In this document: piece after piece, positions 51,201 to 64,000 of the stretch
Layout of the letters: each line of letters begins with the position of its first letter
How positions within the stretch are numbered: the first letter of the stretch is position 1
Source: Avena insularis
Lineage: Eukaryota; Streptophyta; Magnoliopsida; Poales; Poaceae
Length of the DNA: 64,000 nucleotides
Assembly (NCBI GenBank): GCA_023614405.1
Contig: CM042688.1
Coordinates: 380,667,331-380,731,330, forward strand
Direction: 5' to 3'
Position numbers and translations under genes: made by a program
The notes under the pieces: generated by a model
What the model saw: only the letters and a program-made list of their open reading frames with translations
Databases searched by the model: none
Told to the model about the DNA's origin: nothing

Positions 51201-54200
51201 ACAGTTGTTGTTAGTAAAAAGAACACACATGCAATGACTCTGGTGGATCCATATGTGGTATGTGAAAAGAACACACATGCAATGACTCTGGTTGTTGTTA
51301 CTAAAAAAGCAGACATGCAATTACACTGGTGGATCCATAGGTGGATTGTGAAAAGAGCACACATGCAATGACACTGGTGGATCCATATGTGGTATGTGAA
51401 AAGAACACACATGCAATGACTCCAGTTGTTGTTAGTAAAAAGAACACACATGTAATGACATCAGGATCCATGTGTGGTCTCTAAAGAGAACACACATTTC
51501 AATGACACTGTGGATCCATATGTGGTATGTGAAAAGAACACACATGCAATGACTCTGTTCGTTGTTACTTAAAAGAACCCACATGCAATGACACTGGTGG
51601 ATCCATAGGTGGTATGTGAAAAGAACACACATTTCAATGACTCGTTGTTATTAAAAAAGACCACACATGCAATGACACTGGTGGATCCATAGGTGGATTG
51701 TGAAAAGAACACACATGCAATGACACTGGTGGATCCATATGTGGTATGTGCAAAGAACACATGCAATGACTCAGTTGTTGTTAGTGAAAAGAACATACAT
51801 GCAATGACACTGTGGATCCATGTGTGGTCTCTCTAAAGAGAACACACATTTCAATGACACTAGGATCCATATGTGGTATGTGAAAAGAACACACATGCAA
51901 TGACTCTGTTGTTGTTAGTAAAAAGAACACACATGCAATGACACGGTGGATCCATAGGTGGTATGTGAAAAGAACACACATTTCAATTGACTCTGGTTGT
52001 TGTTACTAAAAAGAACACACATGCAATGACACTGGTGGATCCATATGTGGATTGTAAAGAGCACACATGCAATGACACACTGTGGATCCATATGGTATGT
52101 GAAAAGAACACACATGCAATGACTCTGGTGTTGTTAGTGAAAAGAACACATGCAATGACACTGTGGATCCATGTGGATTGTGAGAACACACACATGCAAT
52201 GACACTGTGGATCCATATGTGGTATGTGAAAAGAACACACATGCAATGACTCAGGTTGTTGTTAGTGAAAAGAACACACATGCAATGACACTGGTGGATC
52301 CATGTGTGGATTGTGAAAAGAACACACATTTCAATGACACAAGTGGATCCATATGTGGTATGTGAAAATAACACACATGCAATGACTCAGTTTGTTAGTA
52401 AAAAAAACACACAAGCAATGACACTGTGGATCCATATGTGGATGTGAAAAGAACACACATTTCAATGACTCTGGTTGTTGTAGTAAAAAGAACACACATG
52501 CAATGACACTGGTGGATCCAGGTGGATTGTGAAAAGAACACACATGCAATGACACTTGTGGATCCATATGTGGTATGTGAAAAGAACACACATGCAATGA
52601 CTCCATTGTTGTTAGTAAAAGAACACACATGCAATGACACGGTGGATCCATAGGTGGATTGTGAAAACAGCACACATGCAATGACACTGGTGGATCCATA
52701 TGTGGTATGTTGAAAGAACACACATGCAATGACTCCAGTTGTTGTTAGTGAAAAGAACATACATGCAATGACACTGTGGATCCATGTGTGGTCTCTGAAG
52801 AGAACACACATTTCAATGACACTAGTGGATCCATATGTGGTATCTGAAAAGAACACACATGCAATGACTCTGGTTGTTGTTAGTAAATAGAACTCACATG
52901 CAATGACACTGGTGGATCCATAGGTGGTATGTGAAAAGAACACATTTCAATGACTCGTTGTTGTTACTAAAAAGAACACACATGCAATGACACTGTGGAT
53001 CCATAGGTGGATTGTGAAAAGAGCACACATGCAATGACACCCGTGGATCCATATGTGGTATGGGAAAAGAACACACATGCAATGACTCCAGTTGTTGTTA
53101 GTGAAAGAACACACATGCAATGACACTGTGGATCCATGTGTGGTCTCTAAAGAGAACACACATGCAATGACACTGGTGGATCCATATGTGTTATGTGAAA
53201 AGAACACACATGCAATGACTCGTTGTTGTTAGTAAAAAGAACACACATGCAATGACACTGTGGATCCATAGGTGGTATGTGAAAAGAACACACATTTCAA
53301 TGACTCTGTTGTGAGTAAAAATAACACACATTCAATGACACTGGTGGATCCATAGGTGGATTGTGAAAAGAGCACACATGCAATGACACCAGTGGATCCA
53401 TATGTGGTATGCGAAAAGAACACACATGCTATGACTCCTTGTTGTTAGTGAAAAGAACACACATGCAATGACATCAGGATCCATGTGTGGTTTTGAAGAA
53501 ACACACATTTCAATGACACTAGTGGATCCATATGTGGTATGTGAAAAGAACACATGCAATGACTCTAGTTGTTGTTAGTAAAAAGAACACACATGCAATG
53601 ACACTCAGGATCCATGTGGTCTCACAAGAGAACACACATTTCAATGACACTGGTGGATCCATATGTGGTATGTGAAAAGAACACACATGCAATGACTCTG
53701 GTTGTTGTTACTAAAAAGAACACACATGCAATGACACTTGTGGATCCGTAGGTGGTATGTGAAAAGAACAAACATTTCAATGACTCTGGTTGTTGTTAGT
53801 AAAAAGAACACACATGCAATGACACTGGTGGATCCATAGGTGGATTGTGAAAAGAGCACACATGCAATGACACTGTGGATCCATATGTGGTATGTGAAAA
53901 CAACACACATGCAATGACTCTGCTTGTTGTTAGTGAAAAGAACACACATGCAATGACATCTGTGGATCCATGTCTGGTCTCTGAAGAGAACACAGATTTC
54001 AATGACACTGGTGGATCCATATGTGGTATGTGAAAAGAACACACATGCAATGACTCTGGTTGTTGTTACTCAAAAGAACACACATGCAATGACACAAGTG
54101 GATCCATAGGTGGTATGGGAAAAGAACACACATTTCAATGACTCTGGTTGTTACTAAAAAGAACACACATGCAATGACACTGGTGGATCCATAGGTGGAT

Positions 54201-57200
54201 TGTGAAAAGAGCACACATGCAATGACACTGTGGATTCATATGTGGTATGTGAAAAGAACACACATGCAATGACTCCAGTTGTTGTTAGTGAAAAGAACAT
54301 ACATGCAATGACACTGGTGGATCCATGTGTGGTCTCTGAAGAGAACACACATTTCAATGACACTGGTGGATCCATATGTGGTATGTGAAAAGAACACACA
54401 TGCAATGACTCCAGTTGTTGTTAGTAAAAAGAACACACATGCAATGACACTGGTGGATCCATAGGTGGTATGTGAAAAGAACACACATTTCAATGACTCT
54501 GGTTATTGTTACTAAAAAGAACACACATGCAATGACATTGGTCGATCCATAGGTGGATTGTGAAAAGAGCACATGCAATGACACTAGTGGATCCATATGT
54601 GGTATGTGAAAAGAACACACATGCAATGACTCATTGTTGTTAGTGAAAAGAACACATGCAATGACATCGTGGATCCATGTGTGGTCTCTAAAGAGAACAC
54701 ACATTCAATGACGCCGGTGGATCCATATGTGGTATGTGAAAACAACACACATGCAATGACTCTGGTTGTTGTTACTAAAAAGAACACACATGCAATGACA
54801 CTGGTGTATCCATAGGTGGTATGTGAAAAGAACACACATTTCAATGACTCTGGTTGTTGTTACTAAAAAGAACACACATGCAATGACACTGGTGGATCCA
54901 TAGGTGGATTGTGAAAAGAGCACACATGCAATGACACTGGTGGATCCATATGTGGTATGTGAAAAGAACACACATGCAATGACTCCAGTTGTTGTTAGTG
55001 AAAAGAACATACATGCAATGAGGCTGGTGGATCCATGTGTGGTCTCTGAAGAGAACACACATTTCAATGACACTGGTGGATCCATATGTGTTATGTGAAA
55101 AGAACACACGTGCAATGACTCTTGTTGTTGTTAGTAAAAAGAACACACATGCAATGACACTGGTGGATCCATAGGTGGTATGTGAAAAGAACACACATTT
55201 CAATTAGTCTCGTTGTTGTTACTAAAAAGAACACACATGCAATGAAATTGGTGGATCCATATGTGGATTGTGAAAAGAGCGCACATGAAATGACACTGGT
55301 GGATCCATATGTGGTATGTGAAAAGAACACACATGCAATGACTCTGGTTGTTGTTAGTGAAAAGAACATACATGCAATGACACTGGTGGATCCATGTGTG
55401 GTCTCCGAAAAGAACACACATGCAATGACACTGGTGGATCCATATGTGGTATGTGAAAATAACACACATGCAATGACTCTGGTTGTTGTTAGTGAAAAGA
55501 ACACACATTCAATGACACTGGTGGATCCATGTGTGGTATCTAAAAAGAACAGACATGTGATGACACTGGTGGATCCATGTGTGGTCTGTGAAGACAACGC
55601 ACATTTCAATGACACTGGTGGATCCATATGTGGTATGTGAAAAGAACACACATGCAATGACTCTGGTTGTTTTTAGTAAAAAGAACACATGCAATGACAC
55701 TGGTGGATCCATAGGTGGTATGTGAAAAGAACACATTTCAATGACTCGTTGTTGTTAAAAAGAACACACATGCAATGACACTGTGGATCCAGGTGGTATA
55801 AGAAAAGAACACACATGCAATGACCTTGTTATAGAAAAGAGCACACATGCAATGACACTTGTGGATCCATATGTGGTATGTGAAAAGAACACACATGCAA
55901 TGACTCCTTGTTGTTAGTGAAAAGAACACATGCAATGACACTGTGGATCCATGTGTGGTCTCTAAAGAGAACACACATTTCAATGACACTGTGGATCCAT
56001 ATGTGGTATGTGAAAAGAACACACATGCAATGACTCTGTCAAGTGTAGTAAAAAGAACACACATGCAATGACACTGTGGATCCATAGGTGGTATGTGAAA
56101 AGAACACACATTTCAATGACTCGTTGTTGTTAAAAAGAACACACATGCAATGACACCTGTGGATCCATAGGTGGATTGTGAAAAGAGCACACATGCAATG
56201 ACACGTGGATCCATATGTGGTATGTGAAAAGAACACACATGCAATGACTCCTTGTTGTTAGTGAAAAGAACACACATGCAATGACACTCAGGATCCATGT
56301 GTGGTCTCTGAAGAGAACACACATTTCAATGACACCTGTGGATCCATATGCGGTATGTGAAAAGAACACACATGCAATGACTCTGTTGTTGTTACAAAAA
56401 GAACACACATGCAATGACACTGTGGATCCATAGGTGGTATGTGAAAAGAACACACATTTCAATGACTCTGGTTGTTGTTAGTAAAAGAACACACATGCAA
56501 TGACACCGTGGATCCATAGGTGGATTGTGAAAAGAGCACACATGCAATGACACTGTGGATCCATATGTGGTATGTGAAAAGAACACACATGCAATGACCT
56601 GGTTGTTGTTAGTGAAAAGAACACACATGCAATGACATCAGGATCCATGTGTGGTTCTCAAAGAGAACACACATTTCAATGACACTGTGGATCCATATGT
56701 GGTATGTGAAAAGAACACACATGCAATGACTCGTTGTTGTTACTAAAAGAACACACATGCAATGACACTGTGGATCCATAGGTATGTGAAAAGAACACAT
56801 TTCAATGACTCTAGTTGTTGTTACTAAAAGAACACACATGCAATGACACTGTGGATCCATAGGTGGATTGTGAAAAGAACACACATGCAATGACACTGTG
56901 GATCCATATGTGGTATGTGAAAAGAACACACATGCAATGACTCTAGTTGTTGTTAGTGAAAAGAACACACATGCAATGACATCGTGGATCCATGTGTGGT
57001 CTCTGAAGAGAACACACATTTCAATGACACTGTGGATCCATAGGTGGTATGTGAAAAGAACACACATTTCAATGACTCTGGTTGTTGTTAGTAAAAAGAA
57101 CACACATGCAATGACACTTGTGGATCCGTAGGTGGTATGTGAAAAGAACACACATTTCAATGACTCTGGTTGTTGTTAGTAAAAAGAACACACATGCAAT

Positions 57201-60200
57201 GACACTGTGGATCCATAGGTGGATTGTGAAAAGAGCACACATGCAATGACACTGGTGGATCCATATGTGGTATGTGAAAAGAACACACATGCAATGACTC
57301 TAGTTGTTGTTAGTAAAAAGAACACACATGCAATGACACGTGGATCCATGTGGGTCTCAAGAGAACACACATTTCAATGACACTGGTGGATCCATATGTG
57401 GTATGTGAAAAGAACACACATGCAATGACTCCATGTTGTTACTAAAAAGAACACACATGCAATGACACACTGGTGGATCCATAGGTGGTACGTGAAAAGA
57501 ACACACATTTCAATGACTCTCGTAGTTGTTACTAAAAAGAACACACATGCAATGACACTGTGGATCCATAGGTGGATTGTGAAAAGAGCACACATGCAAT
57601 GACACCTGTGGATCCATATGTGTATGTGAAAAGAACACATGCAATGACTCTAGTTGTTGTTAGTGAAAAGAACACACATGCAATGACACTGGTGGATCCA
57701 TGTGGTCTCTAAAGAGAACACACATGCAATGACACTGTGGATCCATATGTGGTATGTGAAAAGAACACACATGCAATGACTCGTTGTTGTTAGTAAAAAG
57801 AACACACATGCAATGACACTGTGGATCCATAGGTGGTATGTGAAAAGAACACACATTTCAATGACTCTGGTTGTTGTTAGTAAAAGAACACACATGCAAT
57901 GACACTGTGGATCCATAGGGATTGTGAAAAGAGCACACATGCAATGACACTGTGGATCCATATGTGGTATGTGAAAAGAACACACATGCAATGACTCTAG
58001 TTGTTGTTAGTGAAAAGAACACACATGCAATGACACTGTGGATCCATGTGTGGTCTCTGAAGAGAACACACATTTCAATGACACTAGTGGATCCATATGT
58101 GGTATGTGAAAAGAACACACATGCAATGACTCAGTTGTTGTTAGTAAAAAGAACACACATGCAATGACACCTGTGGATCCATATAGGTGGTATGTGAAAA
58201 GAACACACATTTCAATGAGTCTGTTGTTACTAAAAAGAACACACATGCAATGACACTGTGGATCCATAGGTGGATTGTGAAAAGAGCACACATGCAATGA
58301 CACCTGTGGATCCATATGTGGTATGTGAAAAGAACACACATGCAATGACTGTTGTTGTTAGTGAAAAGAACACACATGCAATGACACTGTGGATCCATGT
58401 GTGGTCTCCAAAAGAACACACATGCAATGACACTAGGATCCATATGTGGTATGTGAAAAGAACACACATGCAATGACTCTGGTTGTTAGTGAAGAACACA
58501 CATGCAATGACACTGGTGGATCCATGTGTGGTCTCTGAAAAGAACACACATTTCAATGACACTGTGGATCCATATGTGGTATGTGAAAAGAACACACATG
58601 CAATGACTCAAGTTGTTAGTAAAAAGAACACACATGCAATGACACTGTGGATCCATAGGTGGATTGTGAAAAGAACACACATTTCAATGACTCTAGTTGT
58701 TGTTAGTAAAAAGAACACATGCAATGACACCTGTGGATCCATAGGTGGATTGTGAAAAGAGCACACATGCAATGACACTGTGGATCCATATGTGGTATGT
58801 GAAAAGAACACACATGCAATGACTCCAGGTTGTTAGTAAAAAGAACACACATGCAATGACACTGTGGATCCATAGGTGGATTGTGAAAAGAGCACACATG
58901 CAATGACACTGGTGGATCCATATGTGGTATGTGAAAAGAACACACATGCAATGACTCGTTGTTGTTAGTGAAAAGAACACACATGCAATGACACTGGTGG
59001 ATCCATGTGTGGTCTCTCAAGAGAACACACATTTCAATGACACTGCTGGATCCATATGTGGTATGTGAAAAGAACACACATGCAATGACTCTGGTTGTTG
59101 TTAGTAAAAAGAACACACAAGTAATGAAACTGGTGGATCTATAGGTGGTAAAGAAAAAGAACACACATTTCAATGACTCAGTTGTTGTTACTAAAAGAAC
59201 ACACATGCAATGACACTGTGGATCCATAGGTATTAAAGAGCACACATGCAATGACACTGTGGATCCATGTGGTATGTGAAAAGAACACACATGCAATGAC
59301 TCCATTGTTGTTAGTGAAAAGAACACACATGCAATGACACTGGGGATCCATGTGTGGTCTCTAAAGAGAACACACATGCAATGACACCTGGATCCATATG
59401 TGGTATGTGAAAAACACACATGCAATGACTCATAGTGAAAAGAACACACATGCAATGACACTGTGGATCCATAGTGGTATGTGAAAAGAACACACATGCA
59501 ATGACTCTTGTTGTTGTTAGTAAAAAGAACACACATGCAATGACACCTGTGGATCCATAGGTGGATTGTGAAAAGAGCACACATGCAATGACACTGGTGG
59601 ATCCATATGTGGTATGTGAAAAGAACACACATGCAATGACTCCAGTTGTTGTTAGTAAAAAGAACACACATGCAATGACACTGTGGATCCATAGGTGTGG
59701 TTGTGAAGAGAACACACATTTGCAATGACACTAGTGGATCCATATGTGGTATGTGAAAAGAACACACATGCAATGACTCTGTTGTTGTTAGTAAAAAGAA
59801 CACACATGCAATGACACTGTGGATCCATGTGTGGTCTCTAAAGAGAACACACATTTCAATGACACTGTGGATCCATATGGTATGAAAAGAACACACATGC
59901 AATGACTCTCAGTTGTTGTTAAAAAAAGAACACACATGCAATGACACTGTGGATCCATAGGTGGTATGTGAAAGAACACACATTTCAATGACTCGTTGTT
60001 GTTAGTAAAAAGAACACACATGCAATGACACTGTGGATCCATAGGTGGATTGTGAAAAGAGCACACATGCAATGACACTGTGGATCCATATGTGGTATGT
60101 GAAAAGAACACACATGCAATGACTCTTGTTGTTAGTAAAAGAACACACATGCAATGACATCTGTGGATCCATGTGTGGTCTCTAAAGAGAACACACATTT

Positions 60201-63200
60201 CAATGACACTGTGGATCCATATGTGGTATGTGAAAGAAACACACATGCAATGACTCTGGTTGTTACTAAAAAGAACACACATGCAATGACACTGTGGATC
60301 CATAGGTGGTATGTGAAAAGAACACATTTCAATGACTGTTGTTAGTAAAAAGAACACACATGCAATGACACACTGTGGATCCATAGGTGGATTGTGAAAA
60401 GAGCACACATGCAATGACACTGTGGATCCATATGTGGTATGTGAAAAGAACACACATGCAATGACTCTTGTTGTTAGTGAAAAGAACACACATGCAATGA
60501 CATCGGTGGATCCATGTGTGGTCTCAAAGAACACACATTTCAATGACACTGTGGATCCATATGTGGTATGTGAAAAGAACACACATGCAATGACTCCAGT
60601 TGTTGTTAAAAAGAACACACATGCAATGACACTTGTGGATCCATAGGTGGTATGTGAAAAGAGCACACATTTCAATGACTCTGGTTGTTGTTAGTAAAAA
60701 GAACACACATGCAATGACACTGTGGATCCATAGGTGGATTGTGAAAAGAGCACACATGCAATGACACTGGTGGATCCATATGTGGTATGTGAAAAGAACA
60801 CACATGCAATGACTCTAGTTGTTGTTAGGAAAAGAACACACATGCAATGACATCTGGATCCATGTGTGGTCTCTCAGAGAACACACATTTCAATGACACT
60901 GTGGATCCATATGTGGTATGTGAAAAGAACACACATGCAATGACTCTGGTTGTTGTTAGTAAAAGAACACACATGCAATGACACTGTGGATCCATAGGTG
61001 GTATGTGAAAAGAACACATTTGCAATGACTCGTTGTTGTTAGTAAAAAGAACACACATGCAATGACACCTGTGGATCCATAGGTGGATTGTGAAAAGAAG
61101 ACACATGCAATGACACTGTGGATCCATGTGGTATGTGAAAAGAACACACATGCAATGACTCTCTAGTTGTTGTTAGTGAAAAGAACACACATGCAATGAC
61201 ACTGGTGGATCCATGTGTGGTCTCTGAAGAGAACACACATTTCAATGACACTGGTGGATCCATATGTGGTATGTGAAAAGAACACACATGCAATGACTCT
61301 TGTTGTTGTTAGTAAAAAGAGAACACCAATTTCAATGACACTGGTGGATCCATATGTGGTATGTGAAAAGAACACACATTTCAATGACTGTTGTTGTTAG
61401 TAAAAGAACACACATGCAATGACACTGTGGATCCATAGGTGGATTGTGAAAAGAGCACACATGCAATGACACTGTGGATCCATATGTGGTATGTGAAAAG
61501 AACACACATGCAATGAATCTCGTTGTTGTTAGTAAAAAGAACACACATGCAATGACACTCGTGGATCCATGTGTGGTCTCAAAAGAACACACATGCAATG
61601 ACACTGTGGATCCATATGTGGTATGTGAAAAGAACACACATGCAATGACTCTAGTTGTTGTTGTTAGTGAAAAGAACACACATGCAATGACACTGGTGGA
61701 TCCATATGTGGTATGTGAAAAGAACACACATGCAATGACATGGATCCATGTTGTTAGTGAAAAAGAGAACACACATGCAATGACACTGTGGATCCATATG
61801 TGGTATGTGAAAAGAACACACATGCAATGACTCAAGTTGTTGTTGTAAAAAGAACACACATGCAATGACACTGTGGATCCATAGGTGGTATGTGAAAAGA
61901 ACACACATTGACATGACTCTGGTTGTTAAAAGAACACACATGCAATGACACTGTGGATCCATAGGTGGTATGAAAAAGAACACATGCAATGACTCTGGTT
62001 GTTGTTAGTAAAGAGCACACATGCAATGACACTGGTGGATCCATATGTGGTATGTGAAAAGAACACACATGCAATGACTCGTTGTTGTTAGTAAAAAGAA
62101 CACACATGCAATGACACTGTGGATCCATGTGGTTGTGAAGAGAACACACATTTCAATGACACCTGTGGATCCATATGTGGTATGTGAAAAGAACACACAT
62201 GCAATGACTCTGTTGTTGTTAGTAAAAAGAACACACATGCAATGACACTGTGGATCCATAGGTGGTATGTGAAAAGAACACACATTTCAATGACTGTGGA
62301 TCCATGTTGTTAGTAAAAAGAACACACATGCAATGACACCTGTGGATCCATAGGTGGATTGTGAAAAGAACACACATGCAATGACACTGTGGATCCATAT
62401 GTGGTATGTGAAAAGAACACACATGCAATGACTCCTAGTTGTTGTTAGTAAAAAGAACACACATGCAATGACACGTGGATCCATGTGTGGTCTCTGAAAG
62501 AACACATTTCAATGACACTGTGGATCCATATGTGGTATGTGAAAAGAACACACATGCAATGACTCTGTTGTTGTTAGTAAAAAGAACACACATGCAATGA
62601 CACTGGTGGATCCATAGGGAACACATGGTATGTGAAAAGAACACACATTTCAATGACTCGTTGTTGTTAGTAAAAAGAACACACATGCAATGACACTGGT
62701 GGATCCATAGGTGGATTGTGAAAAGAACACACATGCAATGACACTGTGGATCCATATGTGGTATGTGAAAAGAACACACATGCAATGACTCTTGTTGTTA
62801 GTAAAAAGAACACACATGCAATGACATCAGGATCCATGTGTGGTCTCTAAAGAGAACACACATTTCAATGACACTGTGGATCCATATGTGGTATGTGAAA
62901 AGAACACACATGCAATGACTTGGTTGTTGTTAGTAAAAAGAACACACATGCAATGACACTGTGGATCCATAGGTGGTATGTGAAAAGAACACACATTTCA
63001 ATGACTCAGTTGTTGTTAGTAAAAAGAACACACATGCAATGACACTGTGGATCCATATGTGATCTCAAGAGCACACATTTCAATGACTCGTTGTGAAAAA
63101 GAACACACATGCAATGACACCTGTGGATCCATATGTTGGTGGTGAACACACATGCAATGACACTGTGGATCCATATGTGGTATGTCAAAAGAACACACAT

Positions 63201-64000
63201 GCAATGACTCTCGTTGTTTTTAGTAAAAAGAACACACATGCAATGACACTCATGGATCCATGTGTGGTCTCTGAAGAGGACACACATTTCAATGACACTG
63301 GTGGAGCCATATGTGGTATGTGAATAGAACACACATGCAATGACTCTTGTTGTTAGTAAAAAGAACACACATGCAATGACACTGTGGATCCATAGGTGGT
63401 ATGTGAAAAGAACACACATTGCAATGACTTGTTGTTAGTAAAAAGAACACACATGCAATGACACTGTGGATCCATAGGTGGATTGTGAAAAGAACACACA
63501 TGCAATGACACCTGTGGATCCATATGTGGTATCTGAAAAGAACACACATGCAATGACTCTGTTGTTGTTAGTAAAAAGAACACACATGCAATGACACTGG
63601 TGGATCCATAGGTGGTTCTCAAAAGAACACACATGCAATGACACTGTGGATCCATATGTGGTATGTGAAAAGAACACACATGCAATGACTCCATTGTTGT
63701 TAGTAAAAAGAACACACATGCAATGACACCTGTGGATCCATATGTGGTATGTGAAAAGAACACACATGCAATGACTCATTGTTGTTAGTAAAAAGAACAC
63801 ACATGCAATGACACTGGTGGATCCAAAGGAGGATTGTGAAGAGAACACACATGCAATGACACTGGTGATCCATATGTGGTATGTGAAAAGAACACACATG
63901 CAATGACACTGGTGGATCCATGTGTGGTCTCTAAAGAGAACACACACATTGCAATGACACTGTGGATCCATATGTGGTATGTGAAAAGAACACACATGCA
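39292..64000 (+). repeat. Satellite array B (higher-order repeat ~356 bp), continues past window
   Basis: About 24.7 kb of the same monomers in the same orientation as array A. From about 46.8 kb on, most of it follows an eight-monomer higher-order unit, L-L-S-L-L-S-L-S. The unit is recognisable by single markers: GGTGGATTGTG followed by AAAAGAGC (monomers 1 to 2), TGTGGTCTCT followed by AGAGAACACACATTTC (4 to 5) and ACATTTCAATGACTC (8). The part from 39.3 to 46 kb uses the same monomers with more deletions and shuffles. About 69 unit-lengths fit in the visible part. No gene, promoter or mobile element was found within it. I do not recognise it as a named satellite. Confidence 0.97.
53801..54155 (+). 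repeat. One representative higher-order unit (355 bp, eight monomers)
   Basis: Monomer limits read directly: L 53801-53849 (49), L 53850-53896 (47), S 53897-53935 (39), L 53936-53984 (49), L 53985-54032 (48), S 54033-54071 (39), L 54072-54119 (48), S 54120-54155 (36). The next units start at 54156, 54514, 54865 and 55224, giving periods of 355, 358, 351 and 359. Each L monomer carries GGATCC. Confidence 0.95.

Noticed and set aside
58703..59902. 399-codon open frame on the - strand, Cys/His-rich repeats (CHCMCVLFT); many similar long frames on both strands
   Set aside because: Monomer lengths (48 and 39 bp) are multiples of three, so any stop-free frame of the monomer stays open across the array. 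Frames are open on both strands and shift with each indel.
39292..64000. Regular short repeats with variable intervening tails, superficially CRISPR-like
   Set aside because: The tails are only two recurring classes, not unique spacers, the host is a plant, and no cas-like gene is present. It is a satellite.

Overview
The window is repeat DNA of a flowering plant, most likely a large-genome grass (Poaceae, probably Pooideae). It holds decayed Ty3/gypsy and Copia LTR retrotransposons nested in each other, remnants of spliced plant genes, and about 39 kb of tandem satellite. I see no intact host gene, rRNA or tRNA gene. The species is not identifiable by reading alone. All family calls come from motifs and memory, without database searches.

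Layout. (1) About 1-18,480: a degenerate Ty3/gypsy element of the Tat type. It has protease, reverse transcriptase, RNase H and integrase on the + strand, followed by the lineage's antisense ORF on the - strand. (2) 6,265-17,284: a younger LTR element inserted into that antisense ORF, with 4.66 and 4.64 kb LTRs, a perfect AATAC target duplication, a tRNA-iMet type primer site and only 1.7 kb of internal sequence. The internal part encodes a zinc-knuckle, Gag-like protein and no pol, so the element is non-autonomous (large-retrotransposon-derivative type). (3) About 18,482-20,847: a Copia-like LTR, its primer site and the start of its interior, ending in a 100-N assembly gap (20,848-20,947). 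(4) 20,948 to about 34,998: satellite array A, irregular. (5) About 34,999-39,291: a 4.3 kb island of non-satellite DNA with two convergent decayed genes, a coiled-coil protein on + and a GRF-zinc-finger-like protein on -. (6) About 39,292-64,000: satellite array B, same orientation, more regular, running off the window.

The satellite is the most distinctive part. Every monomer starts with the same roughly 22-bp core (contains AACACACATGCAATGAC) and then takes one of two tails. The long tail carries GGATCC (monomer about 48 bp) and the short tail is GTTGTT-rich (about 39 bp). In array B, eight monomers in the order L-L-S-L-L-S-L-S form a higher-order repeat of about 356 bp. I measured 355, 358, 351 and 359 bp in four consecutive copies. 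Array A uses the same monomers plus private variants that recur at about 1.0-1.3 kb and multiples.

A caution applies to the whole window. Differences between the two LTRs of the young element, and variable positions in the satellite monomers, fall mostly at CTG/CAG/CCAGG and CG sites, often as indels. That pattern fits consensus errors at methylated cytosines better than mutation. Some frameshifts and part of the satellite 'variation' may therefore be assembly artefacts.
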